A DNA stretch of 64,000 nucleotides from Aquila chrysaetos chrysaetos. Taxonomy: Eukaryota > Chordata > Aves > Accipitriformes > Accipitridae. Shown in pieces: positions 48,066 to 63,341 of this stretch. The DNA lies in contig NC_044009.1 of NCBI RefSeq assembly GCF_900496995.4, positions 41,439,505 to 41,503,504 on the forward strand, given 5' to 3'. The notes beneath the pieces were generated by a model. The model had not been told where the DNA came from and ran no database searches. It saw nothing but the letters and a program-made list of their open reading frames with translations. Position numbers and translations under genes: made by a program. How positions within the stretch are numbered: position 1 is the first letter of the stretch; each line of letters begins with the position of its first letter.

Positions 48066-51000
48066 CATTTTTCACTTGATGGTTAAACTTTTTTTTTTTT
48101 TAAAGAAGGACACAAAAGAATATGGGAGGAAATGGGTCATATCAATGCAGTGAAATGTATATAGGGACACCAAGTTTGGAGAATTTGACTGGTGGCATAT
48201 AAAAGCTTCATTCAAAAGTATGTTAATGGAAGGAATGTATACAGTACGTGTTCTGCATATCATGCAAGCTCTTCACTTCCAAAATCAGTTTTGCCTTTGT
48301 GAGGCAGTAGGGGATAGGCTAAATAAATAATAATAATGCTATTGCATATTAGCAAACTAGATTTGGAAAATGTGAGATACTAAATTTTGGAATGTTTTGT
48401 TTCACATTGACATATATGTGAATGTTTTCTTAATTAAAATGTAACCTGGAAACTCTGTTTCTGGGGATCAGCTTTATGGCACCTGTGGCCCTCTGTCTAG
48501 TGCTATAAATACTTTAACATTTTGTCATTTATGATTTCCTTTTAATTATCTTTTGAAAGTGATCTGTGTGGACAGGGTTTCTTTTTAGTAATTATTCAAA
48601 AAGTTCTGCCACTTAACCCAGGATTTTTGCACGCTTCCTGTGTTTGAACTCTGGAAGGGTTGAAAGGAAATGAATTGGTGAGTAAATAGGGTGACTTGTA
48701 CTTGTTGGACTATTGTTCTTTTTATATACTTTTAGAAATGGATGAATAATTAGCTCAAACCTTAGATAAACAACTGGTGACAGGAAAATAATAAATCGGT
48801 CTGATTAGCTTAAACAAGAAAAGACCAGGGATTTTGTTTATTCTTGTGGCTTATGCGTTGGATGTTTTTGTGCTGGGATAGAACCTCCTTGATCTAGACT
48901 TGTGTTCGAGAGAACCGGTGTATACTCCTGAAGCTGGCGAATCAACTAGCAAACCCCAGACACTTAGAATGGCAACCATATAGTACCACCATCAGTTACA
49001 CTAGTTTTTTTACAATTACATGACAGTTATTTATGATGTTTCATAATGTACAAATAGATAGATACAGATAGGTAGGGGGTTTTTTTTATATATATGACCT
49101 GGAATAATGTAGGGGTTCACTGATACGCTGAAAAAAAAGAAAAAAAAAAAGAAACAAAAAAAGAAAAAAGCAAGCTTTAATGGCAGGGAGGTTGCCATGC
49201 TGCTTGTTGGGCATTGGCAGAGCTTTGCTGTGCTATGAAGTGTTGCTCCCGGCAAATTTCTTTGGGCACTTCATACCAGAATGTTTATGTGTTTCAGGAA
49301 ATTATTTAGTGTCAGATTATGACCAAGAAGAAAGGAGCTAGATATATTCTTTTCTTTTTAAATAGGTTGTACTAGTCAAGAAAATGATGTATGATACAAC
49401 CAAAAAGAATTAGAGAATGAAATTGTAATCCAAAGTGAACAGGAGCAACACTGTATTATATTCTTCGTAATGTGTGTCTGCCTGATGTCTGAGATCAAGA
49501 CCTTGAAGATACCTTGGTGTGCAGCCTCAGAAGATTGGTGTTGGAGGTGATGTGCTTTGCAGTTATTTCTCTTCCCTCCCTGCTTTGAGACAGAGAAGAA
49601 GAATGAATTCGTGAACATGGTCTGCTTTTGTTTTGGGAATCCAGAAGATGGAGGAAAGATAAAGAGGAGTGGATTGAAGCATACAAGAATTTTAGGAAAT
49701 GTTTACACCACGAATATTTTAAAAATCCAGAAGAACAGCAAACAGCCTTTGTTTAGCACTGAGAAGTTTGCTTGTGTTAGTATTCAGTGCACCTTTCTGA
49801 ACTCTGGATACCAGAGAAGGTGAAAAGCAGTCCTTTACCATTTTAAGTCAATGATTGAAAAATATAGCTATTCATGTTTTACGTATAAAAACAGGTTTCA
49901 TCTTGTGTATAAAGTCTAGAAGAGTCCTTATACCTATCTTTTCACTGCACCTCCATTGATAGGCAGGGAGGCTATTATGAATGCCTGAAGTACTGCTTAG
50001 TTTTTAACTCGGGCTGTTGTGCGCATGAAGAATTTTCTGTTGCATCATTTCTTCAGCGTATGTGTTGGCAGAGAATCTTGTTTTCTCTGAGACACCTTCC
50101 CTTCCTGCTATTCCTAAAGATGCATTTTTAAGGAATGAAAACTTCCTTTGTCATAGCATCTGGAGCCATTATTCCATTCCAGTTATGCTGGCATTAAACT
50201 AATTGTTGATTAGCAGGTATAATGAACAAATGCAACTGTCAGTGTAATAGAAGACTGGGGGTTTTGCTTGCTTGTTTTTATGGCACTGATAAAAATCCCA
50301 TTTCACAATGAAAAGTTAATGAGCATGACTGTTCTTCATTACCTGATATTACTAGGTGCTAAAACATGGCTTTTGAACATATTACTTTAGTTTGACTATA
50401 ATATTAGAACTTGCTGAAATTTTATGTGAGATGAGAAACAAGATACACCAGGCCAAGTTGGAGGTGAAAATTTACTGAAAATTCCCAGGATTTCCTATTT
50501 GCTTATACAAACTCAGCATTCAGAGAAATAGTAGGTGTTTCCCTGCTGATTTACCAGATACTTGAGTTATTAGACTTCTGAACTTACAAAAGATGACTAC
50601 TCTCTTGAACAACATGCATTATTTTAGTTTGAATTGCACAAAGCTATTCGTGGTTGCTTGATTTTTCTGTGGGTTTTAGCAGAAGCAGAGCCCACTTCAT
50701 GCTGTATTTATAAAGTAAGTCCTCTTTAAGGTTGGAATAAGGTGTCACTATTTACATTCACTTTCAGGAAGGGATGGCCAAAAGTTTGACTGACTTCATA
50801 AGGTATATATAATGCTGTTTGAGGTTTGATTACCTCAGAGTCCCCTATTTGAGCTTCTAGAGATTTGATCACATTCTTCCTTGCATATGTTTCTTTAGTA
50901 TCTGAGGTTTTTCATAGTGGTCTGCTCTCTTGTATTCAGTGTCTGGGCCAATAGCTGGGGGTAAGAACTTGTTTCATTTGTGAATTGGCAGATTTTGCTA

Positions 51001-54000
51001 GGAAGTAAATTTTCAGATCCTGGAAAATGTGTAGACCCCTTCTCCCTTTCACACTGCTTCATGGAAGACTGACACACGCGTATAAGATACGTTATCTAGA
51101 GAAAGAGAAGGGGAGAGAGGTGTAGAAAAGAATGCAGCCTTCTACGAGGGCATGTATGTGTGTGTTACTTGGATTGATGTTTAGCTATATCAAAGCTAGC
51201 AGAGAACTAGATGATGATGGAAACTGGTTTCCTTTGCAGACATCGTGCTTACTCTAACATTCACTGTGGATTCTTTAATATGTTGATAGTCTGTTTATCA
51301 AAGGACTGAGGAACATCTGTTTAGGGATATTACCTTTCAGCCTCCTGCCTTTCATTCCCCATTTCCACTGCAAGTACTATGGTGTGATTGTTTTTTGCTT
51401 TCATGGTTTGTATTGAAGAAGGAAGCCCATTAACATTTGCAAACACTAAACATGGTATTTTGAAACAGCTTTTTGTCAGAATAAATAGCATTCTAGATAG
51501 GTGTTATGGCTTGCAAAAATCCATGCTTTCTGAATGGTGTTACTATAAAGGGATGTATTACAAGAGGGGTTTTTCCCTGATCGGAGGTAATTGATGAGAA
51601 GGGTAGCAGTAGGGGGTCTGCTTCAATGGCAGTTGCAGCCCTGTGTTGACAAGAGTCTAGGTGGTCTCTCAACAGGAGTCTGAGGAACCCTGGAGCATCC
51701 GGCTGCTTGTGCAGTTCCAGTCATAGCTGGTCAGATATTCCAGGTACTGCTTATTTTGGTGAGGCCAAATGGTCTCACAGCATCTGTACCAGCTTCTTTT
51801 ACTTAACAAAATTGTGGTTCATCAGTTTTATTGATCAAATTGTTTGCTAATGAACTTTACGGAGCACTTTTGTCAATTGGTTCACCCCCATTTGCTATCC
51901 TGACTTCCAAAAGTTGTTCAGACCAAAAGTGCTATCCAAAAGTTGTTCAGACCTCTTAGAGCATTTATGGAGTTTTGTTTTCCTGGATAACATTTCTTTC
52001 TTCCTCAGAGGCAAAGCCTCCTGAGACAGGTAGATGACAAGTACACGTTCAGAAGGTTTAAGGTACGATTAGTAGGGGCCGTATAGGCACTACATGGGTA
52101 CCTGGCTCTGGTATGGCATGCAAAGCTCTGGCCTGGGCATCCAGCTCAGCTTGCACTAGGAACATACGAGTGACACTGTAGGATCAGCCCACTAACCTGT
52201 GTACTGAGCAGAGCTTAAGGACACTCTCTAGTTGTCAAGCACCATGCAAAGCTTGAAAGCAAACGAGAACGTGCTCTGTCTCTTGTACTGAAGCTGCTGT
52301 GGAAATGCCATGAGAAGAGAGGGCAAGAGAGAAGGACTTTGTCAGCTGGGTGTTCCTAGGCTCACCTAGTCAGGAGTCGTGGTGCCTGCTTTCAACATGA
52401 AATGTGACATTAAATAATTCCAGAGCCGGCTCTGAATCTGTCTTTGTCCTGCCCTTTTCAGGACACAAACTGCATCTCAACTTCAGGTGAGCCCTAGCAG
52501 GAGGTGTGTAGCATCAAGACGGCACTCTGGGGCTCTCTTTCTTCAGTGTTCTCTCCCTGTCCCCTGGACGTGGCTGTGCTGGGGTGCTCTGCTGTGCTCC
52601 TTGCTGAGCAGGTGAAAAAGGAGAGGTAGGATGTCCATTAACCTGTATTTCATTTCAGACTGAATGGCAACAGTCACATGAAGTATAGGAGAGCACCAAG
52701 CATACCTGAGTGGTGAGAGCAGCAGATTCTCGGCTCTTATCCCCTCAGTAAAGGAAGGAATTGAAGCCATTGTCCCGGAGGTACGGCAGGGTTGCTGGTA
52801 ATGGCTTCATCCTGGCTTTGGTGGGACTCAAGGTTCACAGTGCCAGGTTTGGCTGCCACAGAACAGGTGTTTTATGGCTCCTGTTGGAACTTGGGCTGCA
52901 CTGTGCAAGAAGTTTGCTGTTAGGTGGGGTGGCCTCCGCTGGAACCTTTCAAGGGCACCCTCGTAGGAAGGAGCAGCAGCAGCAGCATGTATGGTAAGGT
53001 CTGGTCTTGTTGCACCACAGAGCCTGGGATGATTATTTTTTGCTTATCTATAGTCGCAGCTGATAGTTTGTGTATAATCGGTTAATTTGGAAGGAGTGGC
53101 TGCCTTTAGGTTGTGATGATGGAAGGGGGTTTTGTGTCTCTCTCAGCCTGATCGTGTGGGACTGCTCAGCAGCAGTGGCTACACAAGTCTGTTTCCAGTA
53201 GATGGCAATAGTTATCTGAAATTCTCTGTTTAAAGACAAGATCTCTGGGCCCAGCTGCTTACACGGGAAGCTCGCTCTCTCTAGCTGTTCTCCTGTGAAG
53301 CTTCTTATTGAAATGGCACAAGCGTTGTGCTGCACCAGCCCTGCCTCTGAGCTTGTCAATGCTGGGCTCTCACCATGCCGCATCACTGCTGTAATTCCCA
53401 CCCAGGGCCCACCGCCGGCTTACCCGCTTTTCTCTGCACCGGCTTTCAGCGGGAGCCACGGGGCGCAGGGCTGGCACCACCAGTGCGGCCTCGTCGCCAG
53501 CACTGCAAGCAAAGTGCCGGGGCAGAGGTGGGCACTGTGAGGTGCTCAGGGACAGGAATTAAAAAATACAACCCTGCTTTTTACAGTAAGCTACCTGGCT
53601 GCCAGATGGCAGGAAAGCGTTGCTGCTGCCGTCCCCCATTCTGCCTGAAATTCAATGTTCTCAGTCCTGCCCACCCTCCGCCAGGTGCTTCTGACTCTTT
53701 CAATTGAAATGGCTGTGACACAGAGGGTCAAGAGAATGGAAATGGAGTTTTTCAGCTTAAAACAGCTGAACTGCCCTTTTTCAGGCCACATCCCAAGCTA
53801 TCTCTCTCGGCCAGCCCCCAGACCTCAAACTAGAAGTGATGGTGCCCTGAGGAGCAGTTGGGAAGGTTAACAGAATGAAACGATTTGCTTCTGGGCATAG
53901 TTTTTGGCCAGATGTTTGTCCATGTATGTTGTGTAACTCACAGCAAGGCCAGGGATACTGGCAGTGCAGAACACACATGTAAGAAATTTGGCGCGTCCTA

Positions 54001-55018
54001 AATATATAATTTTATTATCTGCAGGCAGATATCTGATGTAGCCAGCTTTGTACTGGGGAGAAGTGGCTAAACACCTTAAAATTCATCAAAATGCTTTCTA
54101 CATGGGAAAAAGATGCATTTAGGGAAAATAGTTCAGCCAGTCAGTGTGTACAGCAATTTAAATGATAGGGCACAGCACTGGAGGCTACTGGTTTTCCTCC
54201 CCTTGGGAATACCCATACTATACCCAGATAGTTTTAAAAACCGCCTACATCAGATAATGGCCTGAATTGCTGTTTGTATGATTATGTAGGAGAACATCTA
54301 ATGTATTAAATCACCATCTCTCTTAAAGACTGATATTTTAAGTACTTCGTGTTTTTTTCTTAATGCAGCTATGTTCTCAGTACACTTACTTACAAGATCC
54401 CTCCTAACAAATAACAGATTGTAAGTAATTCAGTTTTTTGTTGCCATGTAATGTCTCCTGAACTAAAAGTCAGTTTAAAGCTGGAGCTTTTTGTTTCTCA
54501 GTTATACTCAGGCTTCCGTTAATTGGTGTAGTTAGGTGCAGCATTTACTTTTACCTATAAAGACTGAAAATGTTGCACTGGCCAGCCCTGCTGCCTCCTT
54601 CCAGGTGTCCTTGAGAGGACAAGTACCGAGGTACCTGGGGAATTCTTTGGCAAAGGTGATGTACTTTTTAAAATACGCAGATTTATTTTTAAATAGGACA
54701 GAAAAAAAAATTTTTTTTAAGCTATTCAGTTATACCAATATATTTAACCATAGTGCCACAATGAGACTTTGTCAGCTATCCTGAGACCAACGTTCGAAGG
54801 CAAGTGGGTGCACAAGAGGGACCCAGGGGATGTTCGTTGTGCAAGCAGGGCCCTGAGGCTCTGTAGCTGGGTACTGCGTAGCGCCAGTGTGGTCCAAACG
54901 GCTCTCCATCCATTGCTAGTCAAGAATGGGATGTTTCTGTGTGCAAAATCAGTTATCTCCTACACAACTTATGCCTGATCTCTTCACTAGCCAGATGCAG
55001 CTAAAATAAAACAGAGAC
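48066..55018. other. Intergenic region between convergent SEC22A and ADCY5
   Basis: I find no recognisable exon, RNA gene or clear mobile element. It contains T and A runs (48090-48102, 49129-49166), a 19-bp direct repeat at 51906/51935 and moderately GC-rich sequence around 52.5-53.9 kb. Since both flanking genes point inward, part may be read-through 3' UTR. Confidence 0.65.
51906..51953. repeat. 19-bp perfect direct repeat, 29 bp apart
   Basis: 'tccaaaagttgttcagacc' occurs at 51906-51924 and again at 51935-51953, with 'aaaagtgcta' between. It looks like a small local duplication. Confidence 0.85.
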
Positions 55019-55019
55019 A

Positions 55020-57474
55020 CTTTACCAGTGAAACAGTGTTTAATATAGTTAAATTACTTAAATAGATTTCAATTTCCATGGGAAATCATAACTGTATCCA
55101 TTTTTGCAAGATCCAGAGTAAAGAGTGTGTGAATACCCCTTGAAATGATCATGACACACTGTCAACAATCACAGCTAGAGATACTGGGGACTTGAAATTT
55201 CATTGACAACACAACTTCATAAGATGAATCAAAAGTTAAGAAGACTGCAGACTTTCGTAAAGCAGAAAGCAAACCTAAAACCGAGTGTATGGCATGAAGG
55301 TAATGAAACTCAGTGAGGGAGTAAAAGGGATGGAAGGTGGAGGTGGGGGAGAAAGGCATAACAGCGTGATGCAACTGAAGTATTTTGCAAACCTGAAAAA
55401 GATGTAAAGGAGCAAAAGTATAGTACAAGGGCAGACTTGGCAGTTTTACAGAAGTCAATATACTATACTTTTCAGAGATGTTTCCTAGTGGAAGGGAGAA
55501 GGAAAGAGGCAATGCCATTTAAGCTCACATTTAAATGGCTTAATGCTCAGGTTATGCTTAGCAATACAGCAAAGTAATTAAGACAGGCCCATGGATTTTC
55601 ACTTATTCTTGTTGTAGAGTAGGAAAAAAATAAATCACCACCACCATAGTGCAATCATTAAGCTGTTAGTACTACAATAATTCTGCCCTGAGAAGAGTGG
55701 AAAAGAACTTTATTAAATGTCAAAAGATTGGAGTCATTTTTAGTGCTAGCCAAATTCAATATCAAAACTCTCCCCTCATAGAATATAAAAAATATAGCTT
55801 TTTTTTTAAAACTCTTTCTTTTTAATAAAATATCAAGGGATTTTTCTTTAATAGTTAAAAAAGGTACATAAATGAGAACAGTGAACTATTCATAAAACCC
55901 CCACTAGTGATAAAGATGTCCAACACAATATCAATGGCACTGTATTTTAAGGTCGACCACCTCATATACTCACTTGCCATCATAACTTTTTTGAAGATTA
56001 CCTAATTCCTGAAAATTGAAAATCTGTGACTCAGTTTAAATAAGTGCCTACTACAGGAAAGTCAACTTGATGCTGCAGTACATAGTTCCTTGTAATGTCA
56101 AATGGCAGTTACAATATCAGACAACTCTCATATCAGCAGGATTCTATTAAGACCATCTATGAAAAATGACTTTGAAACAAAAAGTTCAAATGAGCTTTTT
56201 TTTTTTCTCATAAGAGCTCCTGTTACAGTAAGTTAGAAGATTTGCTCAGGGCTCTTTCTGACATGTTCGACTGATACCGTCTCAGTAGCTAAAACTCAAA
56301 GGTCCTGTTTCCATTTGTTAAGATGCCACCCTCCGCTTGAATGCTGCATGGAACAACTGTGTGACTACCACGTTTTGTTTTTTCCTCTTCTTTGGGGTTG
56401 TAGATTTTTCTGGATTTTCATTTTAAAATGCATCTGATTCAGCCTGGAAACTCACCTGTTTGTTGTTGGTTGATTGTATAGTGATAATCTGAAAACTGCC
56501 AAGTCTGTGTTGAGAGTATTATGCAGAAAAAAATTACACAAAAGTCTACAGGTTATATACACCTCCTACCACACCTTGGTGTGGACAGCCTGCCTTCTAA
56601 TTATATATAATTTACAAAATATAGAATTTGGTATATCTGTTAGATCTCCATGTTTTCAATATTACAAAATAAAAAATACAAAAGAACCCACAACAAATTT
56701 CAGGGGAGTTCCCCCCCACAAAGTGTCTCTTGTTTACATCTAGTCTTAACCATGTAAACTGATATATACCAAAGAAGAGCACAGAAGACTTTTTAATAAA
56801 TATGGTTGTAGAGCCATCTTCCTTTATCTTGATCCTCCCCTTCATCAGATGTGCCAGCCCCACTCAGAAGAGCAGTCATTTAGCCATGTAGAAGAAGGGA
56901 AAAGAGGGGGCCAGGGCTATAATGTCCTTTCACACGAAAACATTACCGATGCCCTTCTAAAAGGCCTTTTTGTGTGCTGCAACAGTGGGTGTCAATTTTG
57001 AAAGCCCATTCAAAACAGCTAATAAAAGCACAGTGGTACACTTCAAATAGCTGGCAGTATGGGATGGAAACATTATGGGAGTGCAAATCCATTCCAAAAT
57101 AATGCTTTGTAGTGAATCATACATTCCTTCAACCAAGTAAATGTTGTGTTGCGTCAATAAATACTTAAATAGCTTCTTACATCATCCTGTGGTAGCAGCC
57201 TTTTTTAAAAATTTCAGATTCATGTCTTATCTGTGAACTCTGTAGTACACATCTTTGGTCGACTTAGCACTCAGCCAGGAACAACTCCAAGGTGGTTTCT
57301 TTTGATTGCCTTTCATGATGGGTGGCCAAAGAGTTTGCTGACACCAGCTCTAGAGTCTCGGTGTGAAATTTCAACTGCGCTGCGTTTTCAGCTTCGCTAC
57401 CAAAAAGTGATTCTTCTCCGATTCACAATCTTGTGTAATGCAAATTCCATCTTTGAGTGACGCTGTAATCGGTG
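55020..57474 (-). other. ADCY5: ADCY5 3' UTR (inferred extent)
   Basis: About 2.45 kb of non-coding sequence lies between the stop codon and a candidate poly(A) site near 55020. It contains A- and T-rich stretches and no coding frame. An AATAAA on the minus strand at 55709-55714 could give a shorter form. The far end is an inference from the signal and downstream U-rich sequence. Confidence 0.5.
55039..55044 (-). promoter_or_regulatory. ADCY5: Candidate ADCY5 poly(A) signal ATTAAA
   Basis: The minus strand reads ATTAAA, the commonest variant hexamer, followed by 'ggtaaagtgtctctgtttta', a GT/T-rich downstream element. It is a reasonable distal site but unproven. Confidence 0.4.
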
Positions 57475-57603
57475 CTAACTAATTGGAGGCCCTTCATTTA
57501 GAAAGTAGGTGGTCATTTCTCCTTTGCCTTTGACCTTAATGACCCCTCGATATTCCAGCTGATAGTTGTTAGCTGCTAAAACCTGGTACATGTCTGTGGT
57601 TAC
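57475..57603 (-). CDS. ADCY5: ADCY5 terminal coding exon: end of C2 catalytic domain
   Basis: On the minus strand the exon follows 'ttctgcag', encodes 42 residues from [16 protein letters not shown] to FLNEGPPIS, and stops at TAG (57477-57475). It begins in phase 0, matching the previous exon. The segment [15 protein letters not shown] holds the conserved KGKG lysine that contacts the ATP phosphates in class III cyclases. The C terminus is one of the features separating ADCY5 from ADCY6. Compared with mammals it has E for G and I for L near the end. No truncation is seen. Confidence 0.97.
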   Translation of the reverse strand, partial: VTTDMYQVLAANNYQLEYRGVIKVKGKGEMTTYFLNEGPPIS

Positions 57604-60831
<3,228 letters not shown>

Positions 60832-61879
60832 CTAGTTTAGGAGGGAGAGACAGTGATGTGCTTAGTGTTTTGGTAACTGCTCTGAGGAGGGGAAAAAAAA
60901 GCTGAAAATGAACTTGTAGGCAGGACAGAAACAGAAGAAAGGGGGGAAACTGCAAAGGAGGGCAGAACCAGAGAGATGCAGAAACTTGTGGTGTGCGGTG
61001 GAAGATGGTCTATCTCTTTGTGTGCACATGTGTATGTAAAAGCAGGCACAGAATAACACCAAAAGCCAATGTCGTTATATTTCTGGGCCCTGAATTGGGT
61101 AACCTGTACAAGGTCTGTTCCTTTCGGGGAACTCCACAGCCATCCACAAAAACACACATCTGGCTTTCCCAGTCAAGCACAGCAGGTTTCAGGAGGACAA
61201 AGCCAGCTCATCATTGCTAAAGTCTGACTGCAGGAGTGGCATTGAATTATAATCCTCTCCCTGCATCCCTCAAATGCTCACATAGCTAAATAAAAGGATT
61301 CTCCTTTTCCACAAAGTTTGCTGAGGTGCGATGATAGTTGTGAAGTAGTTACCATGGAGTCCATGAAACAGGCCAGTTTGACACTCTGGAGACGACTTTT
61401 CACCAGTCTGTAAAGCCCATGTCTCCTATGGTAGTGGGGGTATGTCCGGGCAAAGGGAAACATGAGGAGAATGGGTTGTCTTGTTTCTGTGCTAATGGGT
61501 GTGGATTTGGCTTTAATGTTCAGATGGAACCAGAGCTTCAGGAAGGACATACCTAGGATGTACCTAGGCCTAGGTGACTAAAATAAAACAAGCATTTAGA
61601 GTTCACTAGATTAATCAGACTTCAGAAACAGATTTGATTTCTCTTTGCAGACTTGCACAGTACCAGCATTACCTCAATTCATTGCTTCTGGTTTGTAGGT
61701 AAAGGTACAGAGGTCTGTGTACTGACCACCTCTCTCTCCCCCATTACATGATGGCAGCAGTACTTTCCCCCCTTTTTTTACTTTTTGCCATTTTGAATAT
61801 TTCTGAGCAAAGGAAAGAACAGGGTCAGGCAAGCACTGGGGAAGGCACAGCTGAGACAGGGGTCGCACTGAGCGGTTCG

Positions 61880-62250
61880 GCTCACGGGAGCCCCGAAGAG
61901 CTGTCCTGTGTACAACACCCTCCGCTTCAGCAGAGGCACCCGGCAAAATGTACAGCCTTTTGAAATGGGTCTTCTTCAAATCTTTTTTTCCAATTACTTT
62001 TGTCATTGCTGGAGCGCTGGAGCTAAAAAAAGGAAAGACTTTCCTGGCACACTTGGGCCTTGGCGTGGATGAACACAGCTCTGCCATTCTCTCCAGCCTT
62101 CACTTTGTGAGGGGAGAATGGATAACCTCCCCATGTCCCTTAAGTACATGCTGGTAAAGGCACAAGCGATACTTGCAAAGTATTTATAACTTTGCTCGTG
62201 GATGGTGGTTTCTGAAACAGGACATTTGAAACTGGAAATGAAGTTAAACA
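61880..62250 (-). pseudogene. Degenerate duplicated ADCY5 exon/intron segment
   Basis: Positions 62001-62250 align with 63334-63590, the region upstream (minus strand) of the exon at 63217-63341. They share a perfect 14-base block over the splice acceptor (tgtcattgctggag) and 'gtgga.gaacacagct'. They also share 'gctggtttgcaaagcagga' against 'gatggtggtttctgaaacagga', with further matches between. On the minus strand the copy starts AMTKVIGKK where the real exon has AMTRVALKI, and the shared 'gctgtac' lies 9 nt closer. The hydrophobic helix is lost and no clear equivalent of the donor is present, so I read it as a dead pseudoexon. Its left boundary is uncertain. Confidence 0.6.
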
Positions 62251-62384
62251 AGGAAAGACCCTTTAGAAGGTGGTATGTCTGGATAGAACAAGGAAAACAC
62301 TTGGCTCTGCCTGGGGAAGCAAATGCTTTGGCCAGTTGAGCCCAGACCTGGAACAGGCAAGTTGGCTCATCCCTTCCATTGTTT

Positions 62385-62460
62385 TCCCATTTATAAATGA
62401 GGATAACAATGTTTATCTGCTTTCCAAGGAGCTTTAATTAATTGGTGCTTCTTCAGTGCC
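62385..62460 (+). repeat. MIR/L2-like repeat fragment
   Basis: 'cccatttataaatgaggata' followed by 'acaatgtttatctgctttcc' and 'ggagctttaattaattggtg' parallels the old consensus 'cccatctgtaaaatggggat / aataatacttacct / gaggattaattaatg'. Only this part is recognisable. Confidence 0.5.
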
Positions 62461-63216
62461 TCCTACTCAAACCACTGAGACGACCTATTATTAGAATGAT
62501 GTCTTGCCATCCAGAAGGTAAAAAAATCTATACAAAACCTGCAGTACTGCTGTCCTCCAGCTGAGTCCTGGGCAGAGCCGAGACCTGTCCTGCTTGCTTG
62601 AGAATCACATACGGTACCCCAACATCACTCGTGGGCACAAGTAGTGAAAACATTAAAACTGAACCCAGGGACAGGAGCACAGTGTGGCATTATCAGTAGT
62701 GTGTTGGTTATCCAGTACTGCTGCCTAGGGGCTAATGAAGGCTGGATATCAAGCCAGTTCCCACTGCTTAGCAAGAAAGTGAATGAAAATGCAAATGTGA
62801 ATCTTTCACACCCCTGAACACAGCAAACTAAAGCTCACTGAACTCTGGGAAACAATCCAGCAGTGAATATGAGCTTATTGTATTTACAAATTGTGTTATA
62901 TTACAGGTTCCTGAAACAGTGACAGGCTCAGTTGTCCAAATTCATTAACCTCAGATCTATAAACCTTTACTGCAGGGACCATCCAAAGTGCATTTACAAG
63001 GAAACAAGGGGTTAAAGTAAATAACCAGGATGAGAAGCACTGAGTATGCAAAGTACCAAAGAAGAGCCAAGCATTGCTAGTATGCCCAGTTATGTGCCAG
63101 ATTCAGATTAAATGCAAAGGCACTTTATAACACTCCTTGATAGTGAATAGCTCAGTAGTTTGATATTAATGCCAATGACTATGTGTATCCCTCCAACACA
63201 GCAAACACCCGCTAAC

Positions 63217-63341
63217 CTGGAGTTTCCAGAGGAAATCAAGCCTTGCAGTGGATTCCACTTGCTGGGCATGCAAGTACAGCGCCAGGACAAAGACGGTAAT
63301 GATGACAGGGGTCACAATCTTCAGTGCGACTCGTGTCATTG
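63217..63341 (-). CDS. ADCY5: ADCY5 coding exon: last transmembrane helix
   Basis: The minus-strand exon ends CTCCAG|GTTAGC and encodes [20 protein letters not shown] followed by [21 protein letters not shown]. The hydrophobic run [15 protein letters not shown] is the final helix of the second six-helix membrane domain. The following amphipathic [17 protein letters not shown] is the signature linker of ADCY5/6 leading to C2. I place the acceptor at ctctccag (exon from 63341), which leaves two bases of a split codon before Met. The exact 5' edge is less certain than the rest because the upstream exon is outside the window. The donor GTTAGC is weaker than the others in this gene. Confidence 0.9.

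Larger units (their letters stand above)
60832..63216 (-). other. ADCY5: ADCY5 intron with internal duplicated segment
   Basis: The intron contains a diverged copy of the sequence around the next exon's acceptor (62001-62250, listed separately) and a MIR/L2-like scrap at 62385-62460. No functional exon is called. Confidence 0.75.

Noticed and set aside
49031-49255. Minus-strand frame with a long Phe run
   Set aside because: Produced by an A-rich low-complexity tract on the plus strand.
61278-61550. Minus-strand 90-codon frame in the ADCY5 intron as a possible extra exon
   Set aside because: The flanking exons join directly in phase 0 to give the known ADCY5 sequence, and the translation has no similarity to cyclases.
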